DNA from: Setaria digitata | Lineage: Eukaryota > Nematoda > Chromadorea > Rhabditida > Setariidae | Reading direction: 5' to 3' | NCBI GenBank assembly: GCA_003640385.1 | Contig: RCAB01000244.1 | Location: 29,766-93,765, forward strand | Length of the DNA stretch: 64,000 nt | Part shown: positions 26,485 to 44,617 of the stretch, in pieces | How positions within the stretch are numbered: position 1 is the first letter of the stretch | Layout: every line of letters starts with the position of its first letter | Notes under the pieces: generated by a model | Told to the model about the DNA's origin: nothing | The model's database searches: none | The model's input: the letters and a program-made list of their open reading frames with translations, nothing else | Made by a program: the position numbers and the translations under genes

Positions 26485-28188
26485 CTTGCTCGTTTTACGC
26501 TTCTTAAATACATATTTGAAACAAAACCTGTTTTACATATCTCGAAAAAGAAACTTTTGGAAGTAAAGAAACCTCAGACTTTTCTATCAAACAATTCTGC
26601 TTCTTGGTCTTTTCTATCAGACAGTTTATTTTGCTTCTTACTTCTTACTTCTTTAAATTTGTCTTAATTTCAAAAAAAAAAAAAAGAAATTTTCTAGTTG
26701 GTGGAAAATATGCTGTGCCGATGGAATGTTCCAGAAATATTAACATTCTTTCGGTTTTATGCATGTATAAATCGGTTAGTACTAAACTACGGATAATATC
26801 ACTGGCATGAAAAAAGAATTAATAACGAATCAGCCCATATCAAGTTATCTTACCAAAAAAAGAATTATACGGAGTTTGCTCATGACTAAATGCATAAATT
26901 CTCGATATCAAAGTATTAAGGCACCAAATCGGACTGTGTGATACCTCAGTAAATAACAATAAATATATTGATACTTCAGGATCAGTTTCTTCAAGAATCT
27001 CAATTGCCCCGAATAACAATTTCTGAGGGTAAAAGTTTCCACATTTCTTCACACATAGCAAGCATTCTTTTCTCTTTTCTCAGTACTGTAATTATTGTTT
27101 TTACCATCAGATGAATCAGTTCCCTTCTTTTCACTGAATTAAAAACTTGAAATTTTCCAATAAAACATTGCAATTTTGAATTTCCTAACTTTTACTTTTT
27201 TAGAGGATGAATATAATGTTCAGCTTGTGGATTTAAAACTGCTGGCGAAACCGACCAGTAAAGTGGCAGGTGATTAATTACCGGTCCAAAAATAATTACT
27301 CTTGCTCCAACTATTATCTAGATTTCACAAGATTTGATTTACATCTGTGAGTGCAACTAAACCATACCTATAAACTACATCTAACGCGGAATCTATTTGT
27401 ATTTATTGGACCTATCATGAAAATTTCTTGTTACGAAGATTTAGAAATAACACACGAGTCCCAGCAACCAAGCAGCCATTACGCCACTTTTTTTTTCCTG
27501 TACGTTTTCTGATCCATAAAAAAAGATCCTCATCTTTAGGAAATCAAAAGCAATGGAGAATCACGGCACCATTTCTAATACTTAGTGCGTGGCATCTTTT
27601 CAGCAGCAGTTTCAGTACTCCGTTCTCACTTCAGCATATGATTTCTTCTCAAACTATGATCACATTGCGATGAATTCTACAAGTTTTAAGTCAATGGAAA
27701 ATTTTTCAAAATAATGCTTCTGATAAGAGAACAAAAAGGAATATACTTGAAGCAATTCCTTTCTGCTCAATCCATCCTTTTTCATGTCGAAAAACTGACC
27801 ATGAATGTAACTGTAACAAACACGTGATCTCGTGATTATTTTCGTTTACTGAACATTCCTTAACACTACGATTAACCTCTTCTAGTAATTTACAGTCCTA
27901 ACTACAATACATCCTCTTCCGTGCATTCGTTCTTCACACTCTCATCAAGCAATACTAATCCACAGAAATGTAATCAGCTATACGCTATGTATTTTGTAAG
28001 CTAATTATATCACATGTCGCCCTATGACTCAACAAATTCATCATATATTTGACGCATATTATAAGTTTGTCTTTTACGTGTCACCTTGCCACATCACGTG
28101 TATTTGAAATGCTACTCCGTCACGTGTAATTTAACGTACAATTCGAACGAAGAAACACAAACCGAAGAGCAGTAACTCTCCACACCGT
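26485..28188. other. Intergenic region between the lectin-like and dehydrogenase genes
   Basis: The first 700 bp are AT-rich with an AATAAA at 27159-27164. From about 27800 the base composition shifts to higher G+C and several CACGTG E-boxes appear, which suggests promoter DNA for the gene or genes downstream. No exon with recognisable features was found. Confidence 0.5.
27821..28126. promoter_or_regulatory. E-box cluster: three CACGTG sites sharing the TCACGTGT context
   Basis: CACGTG occurs at 27821-27826, 28095-28100 and 28121-28126, and a TACGTG half-site at 28075-28080. Read in the right orientation all three full sites extend to TCACGTGT. Such sites are recognised by bHLH-leucine zipper factors, including the TFEB/HLH-30 and Max-like groups in nematodes. 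The cluster lies 65-370 bp upstream of a small open frame (28189) and 460-770 bp upstream of the dehydrogenase ATG. Confidence 0.5.
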
Positions 28189-28344
28189 ATGTCAAAAATT
28201 CCGAAAAATATAGCGCTGCAACGGTGGAAAGTTCGTCCATCAGCCGTAATTTTCGGTGTGTGTGTCGCGTTCAGCGGACGTTACATTCGCTTATTGGAGC
28301 CATTGGTAAGATGGCCCATACTTCAGGATTTTTGCTTAGGATAA
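28189..28344 (+). CDS. Candidate small open frame or first exon, unknown
   Basis: ATG 28189 opens a 51-codon frame. Codons 1-39, up to 28305, have coding-like composition and are much less AT-rich than the surroundings: basic start MSKIPKNIALQRWKVRPS, then a short hydrophobic stretch AVIFGVCVAF, then RYIRLLEPL. A strong donor, TTG|GTAAGA, follows at 28306. Splicing directly to the dehydrogenase exon at 28584 would be out of frame, so this is not an N-terminal extension of that enzyme by that route. It could be a tiny membrane or mitochondrial protein, the first exon of an unseen transcript, or chance. I do not recognise it. Confidence 0.3.
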   Translation: MSKIPKNIALQRWKVRPSAVIFGVCVAFSGRYIRLLEPLVRWPILQDFCLG

Positions 28345-28573
28345 TTTCACAGGTAGTACTAATGCAATTTACGATTCAGGAGCAGAAGTCACTACGAAAG
28401 TAATGATGCCTTTGACCAAAAATTAGGGAAAATTACGCACATAGTCGAGAAAAAAACTTTTTGCGGTCAAAGACCTTTTCTGTTCCAGTACAATTCCATA
28501 AGATACAGACGCTATTGTAAATGGTAGGTCGATGTTAACTGCACAGAATCAACGAGCTGATTAATTGGAATTA

Positions 28574-28583
28574 ATATATTCAG
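28574..28583 (+). other. Acceptor-like site before the dehydrogenase ATG
   Basis: ATATATTCAG ends at 28583, five bases before the ATG at 28589. The short leader and good consensus fit a spliced-leader trans-splice acceptor. A cis acceptor for an upstream non-coding exon is equally possible. Confidence 0.5.
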
Positions 28584-28588
28584 GGCAG

Positions 28589-33512
<4,924 letters not shown>

Positions 33513-33663
33513 AAATTCTTTAATATTATTATCAGCATTCACAATTCAGTCTCTAATCCACAGAATACGGAAGCTGTAGTTTCTGTATCAATGCATGAAT
33601 TATAACGTTTAGCTATTATTTGACTCATTTCGTTCTACCAAATTGAAATTTGTTTGTCTACAT

Positions 33664-33669
33664 AATAAA
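33664..33669 (+). terminator. Polyadenylation signal of the dehydrogenase gene
   Basis: AATAAA about 150 nt after the stop codon at 33512. A second copy at 33993 is possible. Confidence 0.5.
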
Positions 33670-34204
33670 CTTCTCAAGTCAATATTCTTTTCAAGCTTCT
33701 GCTTTTCCTGCATTACATTTGATAGAGGTCGTAAAATTGTTTGTAAACACTATTATTATATTATTTATAAATTGTTTAACATTGCTGGGGTAGGGTGTAT
33801 TTGCTGGCCGTTTGCATAAATCCGTAATTGCATTCGATTTTGGGAGCTTTGAAAAGTATGGGTGAAATATTCGGTATTACCCTACCACAGTCTGCTTATT
33901 TGGAAGCTCTTTTATAGTAATTACTCAATTACTTCTTTTTTCCAGACTGTAACTTCTACTTTCAGAATTTACTAGGAAAATCATAAGTTTTCAATAAATA
34001 AAAACTCTAATAGATATGATTTTGTTTCACAGATGATGTAATGTGCAGAATTACAGACGCATGTTGCGGTCAGCAAATGCACCAAAAACATAACTGGGAA
34101 TTGAACAGTTGTTTGAAGGAGGCATTTTTTAATTGCTGGAGGTCCACTTGCCAAATTTCTCGGAACGTAGTATTCAGAGCTATGAAAGTTTATGAAAAGA
34201 AAAA

Positions 34205-34214
34205 TTTATTGCAG
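34205..34214 (+). other. Acceptor-like site before the four-repeat gene ATG
   Basis: TTTATTGCAG ends 14 bases before ATG 34229. It is a good candidate for spliced-leader addition. Confidence 0.5.
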
Positions 34215-34228
34215 TAAAATTAGGAACG

Positions 34229-37200
34229 ATGTCACATTCCGCAGTGATTGAAAATGAAAGTGAAGGAGAATTTATCATGGGAAATTCATGTGATTATCCA
34301 GAAGAGAATGAATATGTTGTTGCTTGTCGTTCGGAACCAGTTGTATATCCAGCAAGGCGGCAACATACGGACTCTTTCCAACGGAGTAATCGTCGCTTGA
34401 TTACTACCAAGCGGTGTAATGATGACTGCAATGGAGTACCTTCGACCATTACAAGAAGGTTAGAGAAAAAAAAGAGTAGCAAGGAACTTCTTCCAGAACA
34501 TATTTTGTATAGTCCATTCTATTAATGTGAAATGATGAGCAATAGCTCGAATGTCATTCAGAATAGGTTATTGTAGAAATTTGTTACATTGATGTTATTG
34601 TACAAGCTTTTACTGCGAGTTAATGAACCAATGGAAGCTCCGTTAAAGTACCAAGTAGTTCAAGGATATACTCAGAAGAAATGAAAGTACTGTATAATGC
34701 TTAACTGTTAACTTCTAGGGTTATGCCACCTAGACGCTACTCCCCAGGACCAGCTGATTACAGGACACTGGGCCCATCGGTTGAAAAAAAACAATGCTTT
34801 TTACCGCATTACAGTGAACAGTAAGTTCGGTACAATATTGGTTGATCTTTTAGAAAAATAAAGAAATTTTCTCATTATTCTTTTAAGAGTAATTAAATTC
34901 GTTTCTTAGATTAAATCCTGATTCGGGGATGGATCCCTTGATTTTAAAAGAATTTGCAGGAATTATAGGTAGACTGTCAGAATCCATCCACTGCCGTATT
35001 ATTATATGATCTATCAAACTAGCTTGCGATTCGTCGTTTATGAGTTTCTTCAAGAGACTAATCTGCTAGTAATTATAGTTCTACCAGTATAAGGGGCTCA
35101 TGGCAGGCAAAGTTGTCTCACAGTACATTTATTTCTTGAGTGGTCGTACTATTGACTGAAGCTGCTGCATATATGCCAAATCTGTGTATGACGGGTATGG
35201 CAGTTTGAAAATTTCGTTGCTACTATATTTTAACAATGAATTTCAGAAATTCAGTGTCACGAAGCACGGCGAAAGAAGTGATCAGTCATGAAACTATAGC
35301 ACAGCATATAATGTCATTTTTTTTATTGGTTTTTGCTTATCTAAAAATTATGATTTCCTTTATGACTAATAAAATTTAATGAAATCTTCCATTTCTTAAA
35401 TTTTATGAATGTATTTATTTTTTTTATTTTGTTCCAGTGAACAAGACAACAATATCGCAGAAATGACCGATGGCCCTGTTTTCCGTGCAAAATTTATCAA
35501 TACAATTGCTGATGTTCCGCTTGCCATATTAATGCGCAGTGGACCGTAAGTATTTCATTAACAGTGTAGTCAGTCCTCATGTCAATTTATTTTTTAAAAT
35601 TTTTATTATTTAAGCAGTATTTCTAACTAATGTATTTTACTTGATTTTTATATACATTATAATTTTCAACTTTGATGTTTGGAGAATTCCTTTTCGTCAG
35701 ATCTACTAAAATCTTAAACTTTTCAGATTGGGTATGAGTGCTTGCGATAGACCACCAATAGTTCGGCTTACAGGGCATTCAGCTTCCTTCTCATTTATCG
35801 TAGATTTAACAACCTTTGACATTACGGATCTTATTTATGATGGATTGGGTACGTTATATCTCCCTGTGCTTGGCTTTTGCACGTATGAATTTTTGATTTA
35901 AAAATTTTCCTAAAAAATTCTGTCCTTTATAAAGCGCTATATCTGTTAGTGTACTATATGTTGTAAGCGGTGATTAGCTAGGAATAAATTTTTATTTTTT
36001 GGAAATACATTTTTTTTTCCAATTCTGACTTGGACTTCTCAGGATTAGGTAATTTTTGTACAAAGTCGAATTAATCAAAATTGAAGATGGTTGGAGCTCG
36101 CGTGGATTGGTTTCTAAATTTTTTTTCAACAAAGACAAAGCGAAATGTGCACAGGGGAAGCATGAATACACAATTTTGCGTAAAGTTCTAATCCATCCGC
36201 ATACCATCCCATCAAGTTCTGTTCGAAAAGTTATTTGGCAAGTGATGAAGGGGAATGAATTTTGTAGGTAATGATTCTTCATTTAATTTTCTTAATCTTT
36301 TTGGTAATTGCTTTTGAAAAATGAATATTAGCTGCAGTGCAGCATTTCTATGCTTATCTATCGTGAAACTCTTCTACAGAGTCAAAAATTCTTTTTTCAC
36401 TTGTTCTTAAAATGAGCCTTTAAAAATTAAGGTAATACATTTAATTTTCCCATTTAATCTAATTCTTCTTAAACGGTTGATAATATGTACTCTCGACCTT
36501 AGTCAATATATAAAGAGTTTGCGTAGAACTTTTAGAGTTGAAAAAGAGGATACGATATGGAATTTTCATCATTATCTAACCATATCTCATGGAGAAGTTT
36601 CCTCTTTTCACGCTTAGCTCCATTATATTCTACTTGAAAATCTGTTAAGAAGAATGAATATGGTATTTAGATTGGTCGCTGAAATCTCAGTAATATAGTT
36701 TCTTTGATAATTAAAGGTACGCATTGATTTCCTACAATATTACCAATGATGCAGTTTTGGACAGTAGTGCTTTGGTAATGGATCGCGATAAAATTGGTGA
36801 AGCAGAAAATACAGGTGATGAAGCGGACAACATACAAGGGCCTGTCAATTTATCAGTGGATACCTCTGACCAAAACATGACTGTACGTATAATTTAACAA
36901 GTCTTAAGAAATTCGTTGTTTTCCTGTCTTTTTTTTCGACACTTTTTTACTTGAGATTAGCATGACTTCCGAGATAATGTTCTATTCAGTGTATAAAAGA
37001 ACATCGTATTGGATTTAATGATAATTTATTTTTAGACATCCGATGAGCTGATGTGTGAAGGCGAGGAAGATGGTGATGACATTGAATTTTACTTTACCGG
37101 TGGAACAGAAAGTCTTAAGCGGCAAATGGAGGAAATCCCGGAATTAGATACGGAGTGTGTTTTTGTCTTAGTTTTAGGCGCGTCCTCTGAATTGTCTATT

Positions 37201-40200
37201 TTCGAATGTGATATAATGCTCTTTAGAGTTTTTTTTTTTTTTTTTTTTATGAGAGGAATGAAAGAAATTGGATCAATTTTCACATCTACACAATGTGTAA
37301 CATTACTGTCGCTTTCTAGGGGTCTGTGTATGATCACGGATGCACCAGTATTTATGCAGAAATTTGTTGGGACATTGGTAGATGCACCTTTGGAATTGTT
37401 AATACAAGAAGATGAGTAAGTGTGCACTTTTTATCGATCTTTTTCGGAATTGCATCTCTTTTGTTTGTCTTTCTTTTTCTCAAGCAATAGTGAATAAAAT
37501 TTTCTCTCTAATTAAAAGAACTCGTCCTAATGTATTCTAATTTTTACATACAGAAGCTCGGTTTTAGACTGGATGCATCGATACCTGTGTGTACATATGT
37601 ACCTAAAATTAACCTTTATGGGGCAGCAGCTTGTCTCAGTTTTCTAATTGACACGAAATGTTTTCCTGTATCAGATATCAGCGCCGATAATCTTGGTAAT
37701 TTATTTTCGTGTATGTTAAGTACTGAAATGCACTATAAGCTTCAAGGCAAATATCGGTTATAGTTTTTTTTTTTTAGCTTATTTTTTTGTAATAGCGGTT
37801 CGAAATTTTTTATGATCATAAACAGGTCAGTGGAATGCTAAAGATGGGCGTCGAATGAGTGTTCGTAAATTCTATTATCGATCAAAAAGTAAACTGAATG
37901 GAGTAGAGCAGGAGTATTGCGTGATTCGACGACGTTACTTGCATCCTCACTGCATTCCAAATAATTCTATACGCAAAGTAATTTGGCTTATCAAAAAAGG
38001 GGACGAATATTGTCGGTAAGTGTGTCACTTCCTGGTGTATAATTATGATTTGTAATTTAGTATAATATTTAAAAAAAAATAATATTAATAATAGAGGATA
38101 AAAATAAAGGAAATGAGATACTATTTAAATGTCTGAAGTTTAAAAAAATATGGATGTAAACGGAAACGTTATCGACATTTCTTATTACAAAGATTAAGCT
38201 TAAAAGAGGATGGCTTAATGAAAGGAGCAGTCTTAATTTTCCACTCTTTTCTATTCTTGGAAAAAGTAATATCCAGTTTTACTTAAAAGCAATTCTGTAC
38301 TTTTAGTTACTCGCTAGTTTCATACTACATCGAGGCGGATGCACACGTGATGCAAATACCTCATGGTAATTCGCGTACTAATCAAAAAAGTTATATTCGA
38401 ACATGTCCAAGTGAAGTAAAGAAGCGTCCATCCAGCATCAAGCAGGAAGGTGTGATTCTTGATGATGCGACAAATGAATCTGGAACTATTGTATTGCAGG
38501 AACCAGATTTTGAAGTTGGTAATGAAGTAAGTTGCATAGGATATCAATTTTTCAATCTCTTTTCCATTTTTTAATTTAAATTCTGGAAAATGAAGCAAGT
38601 AATGGATTGGGTGGGTATTGTGATGGTAAACTGGTTCGCATGGAATTAGTTCTCATTTAATAAATGCTTATGTGTGATTGAGGTGGATGTTGAGGCGGAT
38701 AGTATTTCGGAGAACTCCGAAGTGGATGTAGATGGTAACAGTCCGGCGGAAGTCTGTAGTCCTGCTGTTCAGGACGCTCTTGTATGTGACAGGTATTTTC
38801 TGTTGCTGCTGTCCTTTTAACTTTCTTATTAGCAAAATTGTCAAATTAACTGTTCGCAGAACTAATCGAGTAACATATGAGTAGATTTCAGTCATAGTTG
38901 CTTCTATATTGATAAATATATAAAAAAAAAATAAAAAGATTATACGATTTACAGCAGTATTACACTTCTTTTTCAGAAAATTAGAGAAATATATAGCCTG
39001 TCTTTATCAGATCTAGAGTATAAAAGATGTGTGTACTGCAGCAGCATCTCCACTCCACTCTTTCTTTGGCTTTAATTCCATTTTTTTTTTTTTTTTTTTT
39101 TTTTCTCCATAGCGCTTTTGTAAAATCTCCGTAAATCTGTATTGAAATTTGTTTGATCTTATAGTAATGGTTTCAGCGAAATGGTCCATAGAATAAGCTT
39201 GGTTACAACGAGCATACCATTTAATTGTACATATATCAATGCTATAACTGAATTACCTCTTGCGTTGCTCCGACGACCAGAAATGTTAATTCATTTTTTT
39301 CCTCACTTATTCTTTACATTTTCTGTATAATTTTAGATAGTTTTAGCTTTCTAATCATGTTTATACATCTATGAGCTTGATTTTAGCCGTTGATTATTGA
39401 TATACAGTGCGATACAGTTGTAAATATGTCGAAACACTGTGGTGTATTGTAGTGTTCTATTATAGTAATCTCTCATTACAGAACACCTGATGTCGCACCA
39501 GTAAACAATTGCGTGCCACAAATTCGACTGATTGGTCAGGCTGTACAGATGTCATTCATTGTAGATACTTCACAGATTCCATATGTGGAATGGAATTGGG
39601 ATGGTTTGGGTCAGTTTTCATCGATATTTATCATATATTTGATTAATTATAATTGATTAAGCGATAAACGTCATTATTATTTTTAAACATTTGAACAAGT
39701 AATTAGAAGGTCAACTTAAGATTGTACGAATAACGAATAACGCGAAACAAGTTGACTTAGCTGAAAGGTCCAGAAATTAAATAATATCGGATTTTTTTCA
39801 GGTGCATGGAATACATCACGAGGCAACCGTGTAACTCTTAGTAAATACTGTTATGATGCAAATGATAACAGATGTGGTACTAAAGGATATGCTTACTGTG
39901 TCATCAAGAAAAAGTACGTACATCCATATTCGCTGCCACCTAGTTCTGTTCGAAAAGTTGTTTGGCTTACCAAAGAAGCAGATGGTACTTATAACAGGTA
40001 TGAAGAATTTGTATGTGTTATTATTACTGACTCTCCACCTGCTAGATTTATTTCATATTCACTTTATTTACTAAGCTCCTTCATTTAACTTTTAAAGTGA
40101 TACATTTAATATCTGTTTTTTACTGTCAGTTGCAATGTTTTCAACTACGGATAAGTGCAATTAATTAAGTCAGAAGAGGGAATGTTTTGCTGTGTCAGGA

Positions 40201-43200
40201 ATTTTTTTTTGTCATTCATTTCAACTCATTTCATTTCTTCCGCTTGGTATCAGAGTAGGTCGAATATCTCGAATATTCTTACAGATACATGCTGGTAACA
40301 TATAAGATTGAACGTGATGCCGTTGTTACGATAAAAAGAATTCAGCAGCAAGTGGCGTCGGAACAGCGGATTCAGCGAGCATCAATTCTTACTGATGAGA
40401 CAGTTTATGACCAAAAGTGAGATCTTTTCTATCGTATCAGGACACTGACTATTTAATTTATTAATTATTCTCGAATAAAGCTATACTAAATTAAATAGAT
40501 AGTAGATGATGTATAGTGTTTTGAATGAAAGTAAGTTTTCCAATTTCAAATTTTACCTGGATTAAAACTGTCCTGTTTTTTTATTAAGCGAAGTGAATCA
40601 TGAAATTGCTCGAATAACGAAAAGTCCCGTTTTCCTCAAGCAGTTTATCAATAATGTTAATGACTTACCACTGGATACATTGCTCGAACCAGGCCAGTAA
40701 GTTATTTTTGCTTTACTTAATAGATTCCTGAATTGTAAATTTAGGAAGGTTTTGTAGAATTGTGAATTTTAGTTTTTTTAATAGTCTATCTGAACCATTA
40801 GCTAATGCATGGCTATTTGTACTGAACTACTGCTTTTGAACTATTGTTAGCTTGGCAATTATGTTGTTTAAAACTTACACCTGATTTACAACTTTCGTAG
40901 GTTACCAACTTGCTCTCTGAGTTAATTAGTGTTTAAATGACTTAAAGCAATGAAATGAAAGATCTTTTGCATTAATTCGATTCGTTCCTTCCTATTCTTT
41001 ACTTTTACTTTCAGAACCGATCTTCCGATTTGCGACACAGTTCCGCACATAGCAATATTGCGTGAACCGACTGTTTATCCATTACAAATGACGTTTCTAA
41101 TTGATACAGAAAAAGTAGCTATCAGTGATCTCAGTGTTGACAATTTAGGCAAGTCTATTACTTTTTCTTGAATTATTTGATTTTATATTGATGCTTTGAA
41201 AGTTTTTGGAGACTGAAATTTGAGTAGTGCCCAAGATTCGATGTTTACATTCCAGGGCAGTGGAATACAACACATGGTCGACGGATGACTCTTCGGAAAT
41301 TTTACTTTTCTCGTGATAGACAACGTTGTCTTGAAGGAAGTCATTATTTTACAGTGGTACGAAAAACTTATGTCCATCCAAACAGTATTCCTGATGGGAT
41401 GGTTCGAAAAATAATTTGGCAAGCTTGTACAGTCGAGGGATATGCCAGGTTTGCGACGAGTATCTTTTTTTTTTTGTGGTTGTTAATTGCAGAATCACTT
41501 ATAATCCACTGTAGAACCCTTATCTGCGTGCTAAAAGATTATAAAATCAACTCCCAAATTCCGAAAATATGTTTAGAAGTGGAAAAACCTGGGTTGAAAA
41601 GTGACGTAGACTCGAGCATGCCCATTAAGAGATGCTTTATTCTTCCTTTTTTTTTTTACCGAATTTGAAATAATCTAGGTATGCGTTAATTTCTTATGAT
41701 ATTGGTATCAACACAGTGGTTGAGGCTATACCACATGGTAATTCAAAGCGTAATACTACCGCATATCAACGGAAGGAGCCAAGCCTGATTGCTGAAATGA
41801 AACGTGAGAGATTGAAAAGATTGTAAGTTTATTTTTATTAGTCAATATCATATTAATTTTGCAAAGTTCAAGGTCTATTAGTGCATTCTGTTGTACTGGT
41901 GATCAAAACAGCACTATGAACAGCACTACAATACCCATTAGATGAATGAAATAGTGTGGTGGTTAGCTTTTAAAGTCCTTTTATTAGGAATCGGGAAAAC
42001 TGTTCTGTAATGTGGTACATATCAAAGTCATCACGTGATCTGTGTATGGTGTTATGTGTATCATTCTGAACTGAAGTTACTTGTCAAAGTTATCATTTGA
42101 TCGGAAGAGATTTCCATGTTGGCATATTTCAGAAGTGAAAGAAGTTCCCTGGAACCAGAGGATGCCTTTGTAACCGTCAAACATGCTCGGTTAAGTTCTT
42201 ATGTTGGTGCGCCGTCAAGTGTCACTTTGTATGATGATGGGAACTATGAAGAAGTTGAGGATGCTTATCCCTTGACACATGAAGAATTGGTAATTATATC
42301 TAAGATTGTTTTCCCATTTTTGATTTTTCTTTTCCAAAAAAAAATCTTTTAAAGCTTAAATCGTACTAAGGTTTTATTCACAATTTTTTTTTAAAAACGC
42401 TGGCACGGATTTGTCGCCTTCAGATGAGTCGTATGGCGCTTCCGAGTTTGCGACGCTTTACACGACCTTATCATAACGACGAACCGTTTAGTGTGGTTTT
42501 TCTGCTGGATCAACATGTGGGAATTGTGCAGTGTGCATCGTGTGGTGTTGATTTTTCACGTCAGCCGCAGCCTCCAGAAGATTTGGTTTTAGAACATGTG
42601 GAACGTTTTTGGAACCAACGAACCTGTTCTTACTCTACTCAACAAATGCAAAAAAAGTAAACCCATTATTTATTAGTGGACTTTACATTTCACCATATTA
42701 TGGGTTTTGTATCATTTTCATTTAAATATATGTAATTTGTCATGGAAAGAAAATTTACTGTAATGTAGCATCAGTTGTTAGTTCTATAAAGAGCTCTTTT
42801 TTTAAAATAGATAGTAGCTCGAATTCAGCATTAATTATGATTATAATCATGAGAAGAGCAGATGCAGACCATTGTCATTCGAACTTCTTGATCCTTAATT
42901 GAATATGGAATACAGAGCTGCGAATGCTAACGCATTTTATTACTAAATCTTCATTTGAATTTCTCGCCTGTGTTCTTTTCATTTTTACTTCCGTATCTCC
43001 TTTTTATTTAATCCTTCTGTATATTTAAAAAGAGAAGGATTGGCTGATAAGTTTTCACAGTCCAAAATTGGTGATCGGCGCATTAAACATGGTGGACTTT
43101 TGCAACAAAAAATTTTTAGTCGTAATCATTTGAAGGAAAAATCTTTTAGCTTCTCAGCCTTATTTTCACTCTATAATTTGCTTATTGAATTTACTGGCAG

Positions 43201-43536
43201 GGATTTTTAAACAACGCTTCGCAATCCTAGCTTTGGATTTATTCTCTTTTCTGCAATAGCATTTGGCAAAAATACCATTATTAAAATATTTCCCATTTTC
43301 AGTTTCTCTTTTTCTCATTAATATAAGGATGGTAAAGAACCATCCATTTGGACCTGTTTATAGTAACGAAGTCATTTTGTTTCAGATATATCCATGCACG
43401 ATTGGAATGCGTTTTGGCACGGTATGAATATTTTACAACACTGGATTTTCTTGTAATATCTCATGATGTTCGGATGCGTCTTACTAATGTTCATCAACAG
43501 CATTTAAGTATTGAATTTGGTTGTTCATTAGAATAA
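34229..43536 (+). CDS. Large protein of unknown function with four tandem ~190-residue modules
   Basis: Twenty-three exons (34229-34458, 34719-34820, 35438-35545, 35727-35848, 36087-36267, 36717-36882, 37036-37154, 37320-37415, 37568-37695, 37826-38015, 38307-38526, 38683-38792, 39177-39284, 39482-39609, 39802-39997, 40285-40416, 40589-40696, 41015-41148, 41256-41448, 41679-41822, 42133-42289, 42424-42656, 43386-43536) join in frame for 1151 residues. The N-terminus (1-110) is polar and basic. Modules lie at about 111-303, 343-554, 591-779 and 779-972. Shared blocks are F-x5-D-x-PL, FIVDT, D(N/G)L-x-x-W-(N/S), GRRMT-RKFY, HP-x2-IP-x3-(V/I)RK-(V/I)-IW, (Y/F)xRYxL(V/I)SY; IPHGNS occurs in modules 2 and 4. 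Acidic linker exons follow modules 1 and 2. A C-terminal C1061-x2-C1064-x17-H1082-x9-C1092 pattern could bind zinc. There is no signal peptide or membrane span, so it is intracellular. I do not recognise the family. The intron after 41148 uses a GC donor. Confidence 0.85.
35438..36882 (+). repeat. Module 1 of the four-repeat protein
   Basis: Exon cassette of 108, 122, 181 and 166 nt with boundary phases 2-2-1-2. It is the most divergent copy: WSSRGLVSKFFF replaces WN..GRRMT.RKFY, but HPHTIPSSSVRKVIW and YALISY are clear. The donor partner for exon 36087 was chosen by homology to the other modules (phase 1). Confidence 0.85.
37320..38526 (+). repeat. Module 2 of the four-repeat protein
   Basis: Exon cassette of 96, 128, 190 and 220 nt, phases 2-2-1-2. 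It contains GQWNAKDGRRMSVRKFYY, HPHCIPNNSIRKVIW, YSLVSYYI and IPHGNS. The first exon is 12 nt (four codons) shorter than its counterparts. The exon at 37568 uses the acceptor GTTTTAG; using the nearer CAG at 37553 would bring a stop into frame. Confidence 0.9.
39177..40416 (+). repeat. Module 3 of the four-repeat protein
   Basis: Exon cassette of 108, 128, 196 and 132 nt, phases 2-2-1-2. It contains FIVDTSQIPYVEW, GAWNTSRGNRVTLSKYCY, HPYSLPPSSVRKVVW and YMLVTYKI. The IPHGNS block is absent and replaced by a Gln-rich, probably helical tail. Confidence 0.9.
40589..41822 (+). repeat. Module 4 of the four-repeat protein
   Basis: Exon cassette of 108, 134, 193 and 144 nt, phases 2-2-1-2. It contains FLIDTEKVAISD, GQWNTTHGRRMTLRKFYF, HPNSIPDGMVRKIIW, YALISYDI and IPHGNS. 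The intron between its second and third exons has donor GCAAGT instead of GT. Confidence 0.9.
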
Positions 43537-44596
43537 GTTTGTACCTTGATATTGTCATTAACAAAGGTAGGTAGTAATTACAAAGTTATAAAAATGAAAA
43601 ACATATTTTGTACGTATGTTGAAAAATGTTAATTTCATGAACTTATAGCTTCTGACTTACATTTCTATTGAATACCCTGATGGTATATTTTAGAATAGCA
43701 TTTTTTAAAGTTTATTAGAGTTCTTACCAACTAGAACCTTTTTCATACAATGATAATAAAGATATCGGATGCCAATGAGCCTATGAGGAAGATTTTACGT
43801 TTCAAAGACACGATATAAGGAATCGTTAATTGCATATGCCATCAGTAATTTTCCTTCGCTACCTAGTCAATTCAAAATAAATGTATTGATTTGATTTAGA
43901 ACCGTCTGATTGTTCAGTACTTTTTTCTCAAAGGATATCAATTTGTTCCTGTAATTTCTTCATTTAGAAGTTGCTATTTTTTATTCCTTTGAACTGTTTA
44001 ATCCAACGCCTTTATTTATAGTATAAGTTCGATAAGCTGATATTTAGTGATATTTAGTATAAGAGACCCTATGCCATGTATACTTTAATCTTTAAAATAT
44101 GTTTGTCAATGAAGCAAAGCTTACGTACTAGCCAATACTGGCTAATTGAGTAAAGAATTTGCTTTGTGAATGTATATAACATGTTTGCTTATAGTGTGAG
44201 CAGGAAACTGTCGTATTTGAGAAGGAGCTTTCTCTGTTATGTTGTTTAACTTAAATATGTTTATTTATACAAAAGGATTTTTCTGTCTTTGAATGGAAAT
44301 TGAATTTTTCGTCCATGATGTTGATAAAAAGTTTGCTAATTCTTTGAGATTTTTATGTATTCGCCCTCTGATTCGATCTTTTCTCAGTCATTTTCATACA
44401 TGGAATACATTTTATTAATTTATTAACTATATTGGTGTCATAGAATAAAATCTAAAATCTACATTATTCGATACAGATGTTTACATAATTATGTTTGATC
44501 ATGCCGCATTTTTCATATAAGTCATTTCCTGAGTCTATAATAGGCTCAAAATCGATACTGCTACCGAATAGTGAATTTAGTTTTTCCTCCCTCTAG
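43537..44596 (+). other. Intercistronic region before PEX14
   Basis: About 1 kb with AATAAA at 43754-43759 and 43876-43881. It ends in a pyrimidine-rich acceptor, TTTTTCCTCCCTCTAG, at 44581-44596. No exon was recognised. Confidence 0.6.
44581..44596 (+). other. Strong acceptor before the PEX14 ATG
   Basis: A pyrimidine tract ending in CTAG 17 bases before ATG 44614. It is likely a spliced-leader acceptor, which would leave a leader of 17 nt containing one upstream ATG. Confidence 0.55.
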
Positions 44597-44608
44597 GTTA
44601 GTAGTTTA

Positions 44609-44617
44609 ATGAAATGA
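44609..44617 (+). promoter_or_regulatory. Two-codon upstream ORF overlapping the PEX14 start
   Basis: ATGAAATGA: an ATG-AAA-TGA frame whose stop overlaps the proposed start codon ATG at 44614-44616. If this ATG is in the mature leader, ribosomes would have to leak past it or reinitiate. A later in-frame methionine (44632, residue 7) could be the true start. Confidence 0.5.

Larger units (their letters stand above)
33513..34214 (+). other. Short intercistronic region with polyadenylation signals and an acceptor
   Basis: AATAAA hexamers lie at 33664-33669 and 33993-33998, and a TTTATTGCAG acceptor ends at 34214. The region holds the dehydrogenase 3' UTR and the start of the next transcript. 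No coding features were seen. Confidence 0.6.
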